DNA of 64,000 nucleotides from Streptoverticillium olivoreticuli subsp. olivoreticuli (GCF_003391135.1 NZ_CP031455.1:3565001-3629000); one strand, 5' to 3'. Shown: positions 1 through 7,816, counted from the first letter of the stretch. Numbers and translations: made by a program. The notes: generated from the letters alone by a model not told the origin.

Positions 1-31
1 TAGAATATTGGTATCAGGAAGAGAGGGGAAC
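1..31 (+). promoter_or_regulatory. Promoter -10 and leader copy 1
   Basis: TAGAAT at 1-6 fits an actinobacterial -10 box; the -35 lies outside the window. The following leader (to about 31) is nearly identical to 4983-5012: nine bases from TAGAATATT, then AGGAAGAG and GGGGAAC match, with one single-base indel. It stands 31-60 bases before the ParB start, so it is probably the ParB operon promoter and shares a leader with the 5044 operon. Confidence 0.55.
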
Positions 32-61
32 CTCTTCCGAAATCACCTCTTGGAGACCCCC

Positions 62-1024
62 ATGGCCACCGTGCGCACCCTCAAGATCGCCCAGGTTCAC
101 CGCAACCCGAACCAGCCCCGTGAGCACTTCGACCAGGTGGCCCTGGAGGAACTGAAGAACTCGATCCTCAAGTACGGGCTGCTGCAGGACATCGTGGTCC
201 GCCCGGACAACGAGCGTGGCGGCTACGAGATCGTCGCCGGTGAGCGCCGCTACCGGGCGCACGTGCTCGCGGGGAAGAAGACGATCCGCGCGAAGATCCT
301 CAGCGTCGCTGGCGAGCTCGACCAGTTCAAGGCGTCCATGTCGGAGAACATCAACCGTGAGGACATGACGCCCTTCGAGGAGGCCCGCGGGTTCCAGCGC
401 ATCCTGGACGAGGAGGAGGGCGCCACGGTCGAGAGCGTCGCCGCGGACTTCTCCAAGTCGGTCCAGTACGTCAACATGCGCCTGGCCCTGCTCGACCTTC
501 ACCCCGACGTGGCGCAGGTCGTCCAGGACGGCCACATCGGTCTCCTGGCCGGTGTGAAGATCGCGGCCCTCAACGCCGCGAACCAGCGGGCGGTCCTGGG
601 GAAGTTCGCGCGCGGCGAGTTCGCTGGCGACAACTCGATCATCCACTTCGCCTACGCCATGCGCCAGCAGCAGGAGCAGCCCGCACTGCTGGAGGCCGAA
701 GAGCTGACCGAGGAGCAGCGCACCGAGCGCCTCACCGCGCAGAAGCGCACCCGCAACGCTCTCGACCGCATCGAGCAGGTTCGCGCCCTGCTGGACGACA
801 TCGCACGCACCGACCCCATGAAGCTCGCCGAGGCCCTCACCGGTGGCGTCCAGTCGCGCCTCGACCAGCTCGACCGCGTCGCCGACTCCCTGTCGAAGGC
901 CCGTTTCCAGATGCGTCAGGCCAAGGCCCACGCCGACGCCGCCCAGGTCGTCACCGTCAACCCGGCCGCCGAGTCCGACACCGCTACGGCGGACGACGAG
1001 GCGCGCGAACTCGTCGCTGCCTGA
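62..1024 (+). CDS. parB: ParB/Spo0J-family partition protein
   Basis: A 320-residue ParB-type DNA-binding protein. The N-terminal ParB/sulfiredoxin-like domain shows NPNQPR at residues 15-20 and GERRYRA at 60-66, the CTP-binding signature of the family. A helix-turn-helix-like segment follows (about residues 120-160), then an acidic, coiled C-terminal part suited to dimerisation. The ATG at 62 is chosen because the conserved domain begins at once; an in-frame start at 8 would add 18 unrelated residues. No parA is seen downstream, so it could act in plasmid-like segregation with a partner outside the window, or be a phage ParB-type regulator or nuclease. It heads a plus-strand run of small phage-type genes. 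Confidence 0.85.
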   Translation: MATVRTLKIAQVHRNPNQPREHFDQVALEELKNSILKYGLLQDIVVRPDNERGGYEIVAGERRYRAHVLAGKKTIRAKILSVAGELDQFKASMSENINREDMTPFEEARGFQRILDEEEGATVESVAADFSKSVQYVNMRLALLDLHPDVAQVVQDGHIGLLAGVKIAALNAANQRAVLGKFARGEFAGDNSIIHFAYAMRQQQEQPALLEAEELTEEQRTERLTAQKRTRNALDRIEQVRALLDDIARTDPMKLAEALTGGVQSRLDQLDRVADSLSKARFQMRQAKAHADAAQVVTVNPAAESDTATADDEARELVAA

Positions 1025-1087
1025 CCAAGCCCCGGCGGCCCCGCCCAGGGGCCGCCCCTCCCTTCACCACCACACGAGAGGTTCACC

Positions 1088-1474
1088 ATGCCCAACTGGG
1101 ACTTCGTCATCACCGGCCCCACCCACGCCGAGCTGGTCGCCGACGGCGATCTCGTCGAGATCCCGTGGATGGTCTCCAACCCTGTGGGCCTGAAGCTGCC
1201 CGTCGTCTTCACCCGCCCCGCCTGGGACGCGGTCATGGGCGGGCTCGGCGAGGACCGGTGGCCCGAGATGCCCGACGCCCTCGCCGTGCCCTTTCTCACC
1301 GAGCGCGCCAACCGCACCCTCAGCGCAGCCGTGCAGGCCGTTGCCTCGGGCCCCGGCAGACAGCGCCGTGTCGCCTTCGACGCCCCGCTGTCCGGCGTGA
1401 CCCTCCACCTCCGCATCAACCTCGACGACGACGGCGAACCGCTCTTCACCGTCCTCACGCCGACCGAGAGCTAA
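1088..1474 (+). CDS. Hypothetical protein, 128 aa
   Basis: I do not recognise the family. This is a soluble protein with no signal peptide or membrane segment. It begins with a compact hydrophobic/acidic stretch and ends with alternating hydrophobic residues that suggest a beta-rich C-terminus. The ATG follows a GAGAGG ribosome-binding site about 6 bases upstream. It lies in the same direction as parB with a 63-base gap, and is probably co-transcribed with it. Confidence 0.7.
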   Translation: MPNWDFVITGPTHAELVADGDLVEIPWMVSNPVGLKLPVVFTRPAWDAVMGGLGEDRWPEMPDALAVPFLTERANRTLSAAVQAVASGPGRQRRVAFDAPLSGVTLHLRINLDDDGEPLFTVLTPTES

Positions 1475-1531
1475 CCCGCCCGAAGCCGACCGTGCGGCCG
1501 TCACCTACGGCCGCGCCCAAAGGAGTCGTCC

Positions 1532-1909
1532 ATGAACATCACCACCCCCGGCGGGCTCCGCACCGGCCCGGCCGGCGGCTGCTCCGACAGCCTCTGCTGG
1601 AACGCCGCCACCCGCGTCCTGGTCCACCTGGCCAACCCGCTCGTGCCGGGGTCGCAGGACGTACAGCTGGGCGCCTACTGCCTGCGCTGCATGAACAAGC
1701 AGATCGCGCCCGCGGAACAGGTCGCGCGGATGGATGAAAGGGCCATTCTCTTCAACGACTCCAACCCGCCTCTCCTGTTGCCCGACGACCACTGGGTGGC
1801 TCGCGAGTTCACGGACGAGGAGGCAGCCGAGATGGCCGCGATCCACTGCGGCGAGCTGCTGTGCACGTACGTGGGCCCCGGCAAGTGGGAGTGGAGGCGG
1901 AAAGCGTGA
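1532..1909 (+). CDS. Hypothetical Cys-containing protein, 125 aa
   Basis: Unrecognised small protein. Cysteines are spaced through the first half (SDSLCW, YCLRCMNKQ), the CLRC pair giving a possible half metal site. It ends WEWRRKA. A strong AAAGGAG ribosome-binding site sits 7-8 bases before the ATG. Its TGA stop overlaps the GTG of the next gene (GTGA), indicating translational coupling. Probably part of the early phage-type operon. Confidence 0.7.
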   Translation: MNITTPGGLRTGPAGGCSDSLCWNAATRVLVHLANPLVPGSQDVQLGAYCLRCMNKQIAPAEQVARMDERAILFNDSNPPLLLPDDHWVAREFTDEEAAEMAAIHCGELLCTYVGPGKWEWRRKA

Positions 1910-2184
1910 CCCAGCTGCCGGAGGACACTTCCCCCGCCCAACCGGACTGGACATCGATGGGCCGGGCCGCGTTCGACACCGAGGCCCCCAACGAACCGCC
2001 GGTCCCCGCCCCGGTGCGCATCATCGCCGCCCCGGACCGGTACGGGACCGCCGCCCTGTTCGGTGAGGAGCCGCCCCCGTCACGGCCGACCGCGAAACAG
2101 CCCGCGCCCAACGAAGGACAGGACGCCCTGTTCTCTCTCACCGAATCACCGCTCAACCCCACGACGCCAAGGACCACGCCGTGA
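1906..2184 (+). CDS. Proline-rich hypothetical protein, 92 aa
   Basis: A low-complexity, Pro/Ala-rich acidic protein without predicted membrane segment; it is likely intrinsically disordered. The GTG at 1906 is preferred over an earlier in-frame GTG at 1861 because it forms a GTGA overlap with the preceding stop. Its own TGA overlaps the GTG of the next gene in the same way, so three genes form a coupled chain. Function unknown. Confidence 0.6.
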   Translation: MTQLPEDTSPAQPDWTSMGRAAFDTEAPNEPPVPAPVRIIAAPDRYGTAALFGEEPPPSRPTAKQPAPNEGQDALFSLTESPLNPTTPRTTP

Positions 2185-2504
2185 ACAGCACACCGCCCGC
2201 CCACGGCCAACGGAACCGGGCAGCATCCCAGAATTTCCCCGCCCTCCCCTCCAAAGCGGTGGCCGCTGAGCTGGAGGCCTGCGCCGCCATCCGCGACATG
2301 TGGCAGTACGGGTTCCCCCGTTGCGCCCTCACCCGCTACGCCGACACAGCTGGCCGCCTCGCCGACAGCCTCGCCTCGGAGGCGATAGCCGCCGAGCTGG
2401 AAGCGCGCGCTGCCATCCGCGACATGTGGGAGTACGGGTTCCCGCACGGCGCCCTCACCCGCTACGCCGAGGCGGCCGGCCGCCTCGCCGACGGCCTCGC
2501 CTGA
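2181..2504 (+). CDS. Hypothetical protein with internal 42-residue duplication
   Basis: A 107-residue protein made almost wholly of two copies of one unit. Each copy reads AAELEA.AAIRDMW.YGFP followed by ALTRYA..AGRLAD.LA. The copies lie about 126 bases apart (2262-2387 and 2388-2504). Each unit looks like two or three short helices. The start is a GTG overlapping the previous stop. Function unknown; repeated helical units of this kind could mediate dimerisation or DNA binding. The silent differences between copies suggest the duplication is not very recent. Confidence 0.7.
   Translation: MNSTPPAHGQRNRAASQNFPALPSKAVAAELEACAAIRDMWQYGFPRCALTRYADTAGRLADSLASEAIAAELEARAAIRDMWEYGFPHGALTRYAEAAGRLADGLA
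2262..2504 (+). repeat. Intragenic tandem duplication, 126-bp period
   Basis: Two consecutive 42-codon units in the 2181 gene. The protein identity is high and the DNA differs mainly at third codon positions, so the repeat is under protein-level selection rather than a fresh slippage product. Confidence 0.85.
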
Positions 2505-2536
2505 CGAACACCGACCCCGATCAGAAAAGCCACCTC

Positions 2537-3097
2537 ATGACCTCGCCCACCGCAGATCCCCGGCCGCGCGTCAGCGTCGCCGACGCCCAACACGCCGACG
2601 CTCAGGCGACCGCCGCCGCCCGGGGCCTGGCCCTCATGGTCGCCGACACCCTGCGCGCCATGTACGCCGACGCGGTCTACCTCGTCTTCTACCGGGACGA
2701 CTACGACCGCCCCGAGCTCGCAGGCATCCGCGACGTCGAGGGCAAGACCGTGTGCGACCTCACCGCCGACCGCATCCCTACCGCCCTGAACGATGACGCC
2801 CTCCGTGCCGCATGGGGCTCCCTCGACCCTCAAAACCCCAAGGACCTTCAGCACCTTGTTGCCCTGATGGACTCGCTGGGCGGCGAATTCGACGACCTCC
2901 CCGACGAATTGGGCATCTATGGCGACGCCGAGTCGACACAGTGCCTGCCCCTGTCGCGCCACGCCACCCTCGGCGGTCCGAGAACCCCAGGCCCTCGCCA
3001 CCTGCGCCCCTACGGCGCACACCACTCCGACACCACCGGAACCATCTGCCCCCCTCACCCGCCGCGCCGACCGCGAGGCCTCAACGCCCCATTGTGA
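2537..3097 (+). CDS. Hypothetical acidic protein, 186 aa
   Basis: Unrecognised. Residues 15-110 are ordinary acidic helical protein (for example VADTLRAMYADAVYLVF, then YDRPELAG). From about residue 135 the sequence becomes Pro/Arg/His-rich and looks like out-of-frame coding sequence, so the gene may have lost its original stop by a frameshift. The ATG at 2537 is taken because the longer in-frame ORF to 2300 overlaps the repeat protein out of frame. Translation to the 3097 stop is uncertain at the C-terminus. Confidence 0.55.
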   Translation: MTSPTADPRPRVSVADAQHADAQATAAARGLALMVADTLRAMYADAVYLVFYRDDYDRPELAGIRDVEGKTVCDLTADRIPTALNDDALRAAWGSLDPQNPKDLQHLVALMDSLGGEFDDLPDELGIYGDAESTQCLPLSRHATLGGPRTPGPRHLRPYGAHHSDTTGTICPPHPPRRPRGLNAPL

Positions 3098-3210
3098 CGC
3101 GGCGATCCAGCTCAGCGATGCACCGGAGATCGGCGCCCTGCCGCTCTCCCGCTCGAACCATCCATCGCCGGAAAACCGCCCCGGCGATCCCGCAACCACT
3201 TCGAGAGATC

Positions 3211-3798
3211 ATGCCGCACGACTTCCCGTTGCCTGTCGCGCCTCGCGACGAGTTCGACATGTACGCCATCCACCTCGACCTCGGCTCCTGGTCCTACGCT
3301 CTCGACGACGTCGGCCTGGTCTACGGCCCCGGCTGGTTCCCGTTCCACCGGCACATCGAACGGGTCGAGCCGAACCCCTCCGCCCCACTGCTGCCCCGCT
3401 CGGTACCGACCGGCAAGACGGCCCCCACGCCGGTCCGCATCTCACCCGATGTGGAACACCGGGCATGGCGCAACGAGTACGTGGTGCTCCAGCCGGTCGA
3501 CCATCGCGTGCAGGCCCACATGCGGCTGTACGCCGGCGGGCGCGGCGCGGGCGCGAGGATCCGCCGCGTCGCCGTCGAAGTCGACCTACGGAACCTGAAC
3601 GTGGCCGTTCCCGCCCAGTGCCCGGCGCCGCTGCGGCATCAGGCGGCGGTCAAGGGGCGCCGCGTGCTGGACCTGCTGATGAGCGCGCGCATCGAGCGCC
3701 GCCTCGGCCTGTCCGCGCCGACAGGTGTGCTCGCCCCCGGGCTACATGAGCCGGACAACGCCGAGGACGGCTCCGCCGAATCCGACTCGGCCCGTTGA
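3211..3798 (+). CDS. Hypothetical protein, 195 aa
   Basis: Unrecognised soluble protein. It starts with a well-ordered segment (FDMYAIHLDLGSWSYALDD) and has a basic, helical C-terminal half (RVLDLLMSARIERRLGL). It is followed six bases later by a strong hairpin, so it is likely the last gene of the ParB operon. The ATG has GAGAGA about 6 bases upstream; the longer in-frame ORF begins far back in the previous gene and is not credible. Confidence 0.65.
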   Translation: MPHDFPLPVAPRDEFDMYAIHLDLGSWSYALDDVGLVYGPGWFPFHRHIERVEPNPSAPLLPRSVPTGKTAPTPVRISPDVEHRAWRNEYVVLQPVDHRVQAHMRLYAGGRGAGARIRRVAVEVDLRNLNVAVPAQCPAPLRHQAAVKGRRVLDLLMSARIERRLGLSAPTGVLAPGLHEPDNAEDGSAESDSAR

Positions 3799-3803
3799 AC
3801 CAC

Positions 3804-3839
3804 GTGCTGGCCGCACCCCTGCGTGGGTGCGGCCAGCAC
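3804..3839 (+). terminator. Hairpin terminator
   Basis: A perfect 15-bp stem (3804-3818 with 3825-3839) and 6-base loop stand directly after the 3211 gene. There is no T-run, as is usual for Streptomyces terminators. It probably ends the first operon. Confidence 0.75.
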
Positions 3840-3910
3840 TCCCCCGGTACGAACGCATTGCTGCGCGGTCGACGCCTCGGCGAAGGCCTGCGCGGCTCCA
3901 CGGAGTTGTG

Positions 3911-4876
3911 ATGAACGAAGAGCAGGAGCAGGACGGTAGCGAGCACAGGGAGGAGGGCAGCCGGCCGCCTCTGGGTGAGGTGGCGGAGTTCTTCGGCTCC
4001 CGGTACGACCTGCGCGGCTTCGAGATCGGCACGATGGGCGAGTACTGGCAGGCCCAGCGGCTCCCGTGGCACCGCGACTCGCTCGTCACCGACAACGACG
4101 GCAACAGGGCTTTCCGGACCAGGCACGATGCCATGACGTGCTGCGTGAGAGAAGCGTGGTACCAGGCTCTGCCGGTCCGGTACCCGGTGTTGTACGGGCC
4201 GCACCGGTTCTCCACCGAGCCCGTGATCGAGGTCCTGGAGCCGGGGTACGAGCGGGTCATCTGGATGGGGCGCGAATGGCGCCTGTACGCCCCCAGACTC
4301 GGTGCGAAGAGGCTGTGGCGAATCCGCCCCGATGGTTCGGACTACGACGACACCTACGGCCACTCCCGCGCTTACCAGATGCACATGATGCGCGGCGGTT
4401 CGCTCTCCTCCGCCTTGGGGCCGCAGACTGTTCGCCTTCTCGGTACCGCGCCGCACACGGTGCCGTGCGTGATTTGCGAACCGGGCGAGCCGGGCTGGCA
4501 CGAAGGGCCACGCCTCAAGGTCCGGGTCGGCCTTGCCGGCCGCCCGGAGGTTGATGAACCGCTGTGCCTCGCCCACGTCTTCAACTACTACGTGCCGTGG
4601 GAGGAGGAGCGTCGCCTCTTCGACATGGAGGGGGCGTGGATGCCGTGGCGGGACCTGCTGCATGGCTGGATGTACGAGGACGCTGAGGCCGCCGAGGCGG
4701 GCCAGGAGGTGCCCGGTGTCCGGCGCCGGTGGCTGGCCTTTCTCGCCGAGGTCGATGCGGGGCTGAGGGAGCCGGTGTTGCACAGGACGCCCGCGCGCGG
4801 CGCGATGCCTGGTCTGCCCACTGCACCTTCGCCCCGGGCGTGGTCCGGTACATGGGATGAGCAACTCCTCTGGTAG
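3911..4876 (+). CDS. Hypothetical protein, 321 aa
   Basis: Not recognised. A Trp/Tyr-rich soluble protein with a disordered acidic N-terminus (residues 1-25). It contains one CVIC pair and a MYEDAEAAEAG helix near the C-terminus. It has no signal peptide or membrane segment. It stands alone between a terminator upstream and the promoter at 4960 downstream, so it is probably monocistronic. The ATG is the first after the terminator with N-terminal composition typical of a start. Confidence 0.65.
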   Translation: MNEEQEQDGSEHREEGSRPPLGEVAEFFGSRYDLRGFEIGTMGEYWQAQRLPWHRDSLVTDNDGNRAFRTRHDAMTCCVREAWYQALPVRYPVLYGPHRFSTEPVIEVLEPGYERVIWMGREWRLYAPRLGAKRLWRIRPDGSDYDDTYGHSRAYQMHMMRGGSLSSALGPQTVRLLGTAPHTVPCVICEPGEPGWHEGPRLKVRVGLAGRPEVDEPLCLAHVFNYYVPWEEERRLFDMEGAWMPWRDLLHGWMYEDAEAAEAGQEVPGVRRRWLAFLAEVDAGLREPVLHRTPARGAMPGLPTAPSPRAWSGTWDEQLLW

Positions 4877-4959
4877 GGGCGGCTGTCCGGCGCAAATACT
4901 TCGGCCCGTCTCCTTCACCGAACCCCCTGAAGGGTGTGGTGGAGGTCACTGCCCCGGAG

Positions 4960-5012
4960 TGGACCACCCCCCTGAAAGGTACTAGAATATTTCTATAAGG
5001 AAGAGGGGGAAC
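4960..5012 (+). promoter_or_regulatory. Promoter and leader copy 2
   Basis: TGGACC at 4960-4965, a 17-base spacer and TAGAAT at 4983-4988 form a good sigma-70-type promoter. From the -10 onward, 30 bases match the start of the window (ParB promoter) with one indel. The leader ends 31 bases before the ATG at 5044. The conserved part extends beyond the -10 into the transcribed leader, so it may be a shared operator or leader element, not only a promoter. Confidence 0.6.
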
Positions 5013-5043
5013 GGCCCCGCCAGGAACCGAAGGGACTCCGAAG

Positions 5044-5277
5044 ATGATCACCACCCCGGCTCTCACCGAGGCACAGGCGGCTCTCGGAATCCAGGCTCCG
5101 CCCTGCGGGGAGTGCGAGGACGGCGTCATCCACTACTGCGACGGCCCGTACGCAATGACACGCGAGTGCGAGACCTGCCAGGGGCACGGCACCCACCTGA
5201 CATGCCCCCACTGCCTCGGCGGGGCTGCCGGTGACGGCGACTGCCCGGTCTGCGACGGCGCCGGGGGTCTTTGTTGA
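5044..5277 (+). CDS. DnaJ-type zinc-finger small protein
   Basis: A 77-residue Cys-rich protein with four CxxC pairs (CGEC, CETC, CPHC, CPVC), two followed by the G-x-G/GG spacing of the DnaJ central CxxCxGxG repeats. Two zinc ions are probably bound. No J domain is present, so it is not a co-chaperone of standard form; free-standing modules of this sort occur in phages and plasmids and may bind nucleic acid or protein. It is the first gene after the second copy of the promoter/leader element. Confidence 0.75.
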   Translation: MITTPALTEAQAALGIQAPPCGECEDGVIHYCDGPYAMTRECETCQGHGTHLTCPHCLGGAAGDGDCPVCDGAGGLC

Positions 5278-5314
5278 GCCTCAAATATGTACCTGTTTCT
5301 CGATTGGAGTTGTA

Positions 5315-5584
5315 ATGCCTCTCGGTGACGAACTCACCCAGAGCGCCCTGGAGACCGGCACCCGAACCGGGTGCCGGGTCACCGGCGACGACCAGCTACA
5401 GCTGGCCATCCACCTGCCGGACGACGGCGTGCTGCACTTCGAGCGCCCCCGGACCGGCGGCCCCTCCGACTGGCGGGTCGCGGAGTTCCTCAGCCCCGGC
5501 GGCGGATGCCTCTTCGACGAGCCGATCGGCTACGACTGCGGGCAGGCCCTCGACCTGCTCGCCGCGAAGCGAGCCGCTGCATGA
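5315..5584 (+). CDS. Hypothetical protein, 89 aa
   Basis: Unrecognised small beta-rich protein (HLPDDGVLHFERP). The ATG at 5315 has a TTGGAG ribosome-binding site 8 bases upstream. It follows the zinc protein by 37 bases, and its TGA overlaps the ATG of the next gene (ATGA). Same operon as 5044. Confidence 0.65.
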   Translation: MPLGDELTQSALETGTRTGCRVTGDDQLQLAIHLPDDGVLHFERPRTGGPSDWRVAEFLSPGGGCLFDEPIGYDCGQALDLLAAKRAAA

Positions 5585-5829
5585 GGCATCCCGCGTCCTC
5601 ACGACCGCGCCACCGGGCGGGCGCGCCCCGCCGGTACCGCCTCCCGATCGCGCTCGCCGCCCTCGCGCTGGCGGCGGCCCTGGCTGCACCGTTCTCCACC
5701 GTCTACCGGGGCCTCAACGAGGGCATCACCGTCGGCCGACCGGGCTACCAGATCGGCTTCGAGTGGCGCGGCAACATCGGGTTCTTCGCCGACCTCGACG
5801 GCGCCGACCTCGACCAGCCCCACCCCTGA
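5581..5829 (+). CDS. Small single-pass membrane protein, 82 aa
   Basis: A basic N-terminus (about 20 residues, Arg-rich) precedes one hydrophobic segment (LPIALAALALAAALAAPF), then a short polar extracellular-side tail. This is a type II signal-anchor layout. The start overlaps the previous stop (ATGA). A hairpin follows the stop. Function unknown; a small phage membrane protein. Confidence 0.65.
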   Translation: MRHPASSRPRHRAGAPRRYRLPIALAALALAAALAAPFSTVYRGLNEGITVGRPGYQIGFEWRGNIGFFADLDGADLDQPHP

Positions 5830-5835
5830 CCCCCG

Positions 5836-5864
5836 CCCGGCCCCGACGCAACCGCGGGGCCGGG
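5836..5864 (+). terminator. Hairpin terminator
   Basis: A 10-bp perfect stem (5836-5845 with 5855-5864) and 9-base loop stand seven bases after the membrane protein stop. It probably closes the 5044-5829 operon. Confidence 0.6.
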
Positions 5865-5895
5865 TCTTGATCCACTACGCACCACGGAGCACACG

Positions 5896-6783
5896 ATGAA
5901 CCTCTCCCACGACCGCGACGAGCGGGCCGCCCGCATCGCCCTGACCGAGGCGGCGGCACCCCAGGATCTGCCCATCCCCCCGGGCACGTCAGCGGCCGAG
6001 CTGGTCGCCGCCATGGCCGACCTGGCCGGCTCCGGCGTCCAGCTGTCCAAGCTATTCACGCGCGTCCTCGACTATGACGGGCACCGCGCCCTGGACGAAG
6101 GCTGGAAGGCCGGTGCCCGCTACATCATCCCCACGGATGCCGAGTGGCCGCAGGCCCTCGCCGGCCTGGGCAATCACACCCTTCTGGGTCTGTGGGTCCG
6201 CGGCGATGCCCGGCTCGACGACGCCACGAAGAAGGCCATCGCCATGGCCGGAAGCATGGCGGCCAGCGACTACGGCCGGTACGCCGCCATGCACCTGTCC
6301 GGAGAGCTCGCGCAACTCGGCTACAACGTCATCGCGGCGGCTTCGGGGCCCGGCAGCAGCATCGGCGAGGCCGCACTGCATGGCTGCGGGGCGAGCGGTG
6401 GCAACCCGATCGGCATCCTGTCCGGCGGCATTACCGGCCGGGCCACCCCGCCGGTGCAGCGCATGCGGGGCAGCATCCTCGACGACGGCGGGCTCCTGGT
6501 CAGCAGTTACGGGCCCGGCACGCTCACCAGCCTTTCGAAGACAGTCCAGCGCACGAATCTCATGGCCGCCCTCTCGCAGGCCGTGACCCTCGTGGAGGGG
6601 CACGGCCCGAAATGGGAGGTCGCCGCCCGAGCCGCCGAACGACTCGACCGCCCGCTGCTCGCCGTCCCGGGTCCGATCACCTCCCTGCTGTCCGATCTGC
6701 CGAACGAGCTGATCCGCCAGGGCCGGGCCAGGGCTGTGCTCAGCGCGACGAACATCGCAGCCCGCGCCGCGACCCGCCCCTGA
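5896..6783 (+). CDS. DprA/Smf-like DNA-processing protein
   Basis: A 295-residue protein matching the DprA Rossmann-like core. Residues about 115-185 carry AMAGSMAASDYG, then a SGELAQLGYNVIAA strand and SGPGSSIGEAALHG, the family's glycine-rich region, followed by GILSGGI and later TNLMAALSQAVTLVEG. DprA loads RecA onto single-stranded DNA in transformation. In a mobile element it more likely serves recombination or protection of incoming DNA. There is no C-terminal winged-helix domain, and the N-terminal part is degenerate as a SAM-like domain. Start ATG has a weak ribosome-binding site (CACGGAGCAC). A terminator lies upstream, so it probably has its own promoter. Confidence 0.8.
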   Translation: MNLSHDRDERAARIALTEAAAPQDLPIPPGTSAAELVAAMADLAGSGVQLSKLFTRVLDYDGHRALDEGWKAGARYIIPTDAEWPQALAGLGNHTLLGLWVRGDARLDDATKKAIAMAGSMAASDYGRYAAMHLSGELAQLGYNVIAAASGPGSSIGEAALHGCGASGGNPIGILSGGITGRATPPVQRMRGSILDDGGLLVSSYGPGTLTSLSKTVQRTNLMAALSQAVTLVEGHGPKWEVAARAAERLDRPLLAVPGPITSLLSDLPNELIRQGRARAVLSATNIAARAATRP

Positions 6784-6808
6784 CCGCACCTTTCGAAAGG
6801 AGACTCTG

Positions 6809-7123
6809 ATGTCCAGCGCAGTCAGCCGATACGGTTTCACCGTCAACGACGTCGTACGCCTTGCCTCGCCCGGCTCGAAGGCCGAGGAGCGCCTGGTGGG
6901 CCGCGTCACCGGCTTCTCCACGGCCGGTTTCGAGGGCAAGCCGCTGGTGATGGCGAGCTGGCTCGCGATGACCCAGCCGGTCGGCTACCCGGTCAGTGAA
7001 CTGGCTCACTCTCAGGCGCTTTGCCCGGAGCTTAAATACGTACCTGTCTATGCACATGCTAAGTTTGGCGGCGTCAACGGCACTGGCACAGCCCTGACAC
7101 CCAACAAGCCTCCGGCGAGCTAA
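6809..7123 (+). CDS. Hypothetical protein, 104 aa
   Basis: Unrecognised. GAAAGGAG lies 7-8 bases before the ATG. The beginning (YGFTVNDVVRLASPGSKAEE) is reminiscent of small beta-barrel modules, but I cannot name the family. It is 26 bases after dprA and is followed by paired hairpins, so it probably forms a two-gene unit with it. Confidence 0.65.
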   Translation: MSSAVSRYGFTVNDVVRLASPGSKAEERLVGRVTGFSTAGFEGKPLVMASWLAMTQPVGYPVSELAHSQALCPELKYVPVYAHAKFGGVNGTGTALTPNKPPAS

Positions 7124-7153
7124 GCGAACCCCCCGCGCCCAGCCCGCCGGACC

Positions 7154-7214
7154 GGCCCGTCCGATACGGGCCACCCCTCCGGCCGGGACCCGCACCCCCA
7201 CGCGGGTCCCGGCC
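7154..7214 (+). terminator. Two tandem hairpins
   Basis: A 7-bp stem (7154-7160 with 7166-7172) precedes a perfect 13-bp stem (7181-7193 with 7202-7214), about 30-90 bases after the 6809 gene and immediately before the ATG of 7233. They probably form a terminator; the second could also restrain the downstream ribosome-binding site. Confidence 0.65.
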
Positions 7215-7232
7215 CACCCATGGAGCACCACA

Positions 7233-7478
7233 ATGCCAACCACCACCCAGCAGGCCGAGTACGAAGCCCTGATCGCCGAGCGATACGGGCGCCCCCTGGC
7301 GGCCATCCTCGAAGAGCAGTGCCCGCCGGTCGCCGACCTCCTCAAGGAGCGCCGCCGACTCGCCCCGCCACCCCCGGCCCGGCGGACGTTCGTGCAACCG
7401 GAACCGGACCCGCGCTGGGCCGAGCACCGTGCCGTCCTCGAAGCCGCCATCCAGCCCCGCCGAAGGCCGATGCCGTGA
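7233..7478 (+). CDS. Hypothetical protein, 81 aa
   Basis: Unrecognised. It has a helical N-terminal half (EYEALIAERYGRPLAAILEEQ) and a Pro/Arg-rich tail. The stop overlaps the GTG of the VRR-NUC-like gene (GTGA), so its main inferred relation is coupled expression with that nuclease. Confidence 0.6.
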   Translation: MPTTTQQAEYEALIAERYGRPLAAILEEQCPPVADLLKERRRLAPPPPARRTFVQPEPDPRWAEHRAVLEAAIQPRRRPMP

Positions 7479-7816
7479 CCGAGGAGCAGTTCCGCCGACA
7501 GGTCCGCCAGATCGCCGCGATGCGCGGATGGACCCTCGCCTACCACACCCACAACTCGCAGCGATCCGACGCAGGTTGGCCGGACGAGGTGTTCGGCCAC
7601 CCGCACGCGGGACGCGTCCTGTTCGTGGAACTCAAGACGGACAAGGGCCGCATACGGCCCGCCCAGCGCGAATGGCTCCAGCACCTGGCCGCCTGCGGCC
7701 TCGAAGCGACCCTGTGGCGGCCACGTGACATGCGGCTCGTCGTCGACACGCTCGCCCCCAACGGGCCGCGCGCCCAACTCCCCGAAGAACTCCGACCGAA
7801 GAGGACCCAGCTGTGA
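7475..7816 (+). CDS. VRR-NUC-like endonuclease, 113 aa
   Basis: A short restriction-endonuclease-fold protein. The order SDAGWPDEVF, then LFVELKTDKGR, then PAQREWL matches the VRR-NUC family, where D (PD), E and K (ExK) coordinate metal and a downstream Q completes the site. Stand-alone VRR-NUC proteins are common in phages and act on branched or Holliday-type DNA. The GTG at 7475 overlaps the previous stop. Its own stop overlaps the GTG of a 39-residue gene. Likely role: DNA recombination or packaging-intermediate processing, next to the DprA-like protein. Confidence 0.8.
   Translation: MTEEQFRRQVRQIAAMRGWTLAYHTHNSQRSDAGWPDEVFGHPHAGRVLFVELKTDKGRIRPAQREWLQHLAACGLEATLWRPRDMRLVVDTLAPNGPRAQLPEELRPKRTQL

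Noticed and set aside
14..931. A 305-codon minus-strand ORF opposite parB
   Set aside because: Low-complexity Leu/Val/Arg composition and full overlap with a clear ParB protein.
5283..7050. Shared AAATAYGTACCTGT near 5284 and 7034
   Set aside because: One copy is intergenic but the other is inside the coding part of the 6809 gene; only 14 bases with one mismatch, so no regulatory role is claimed.
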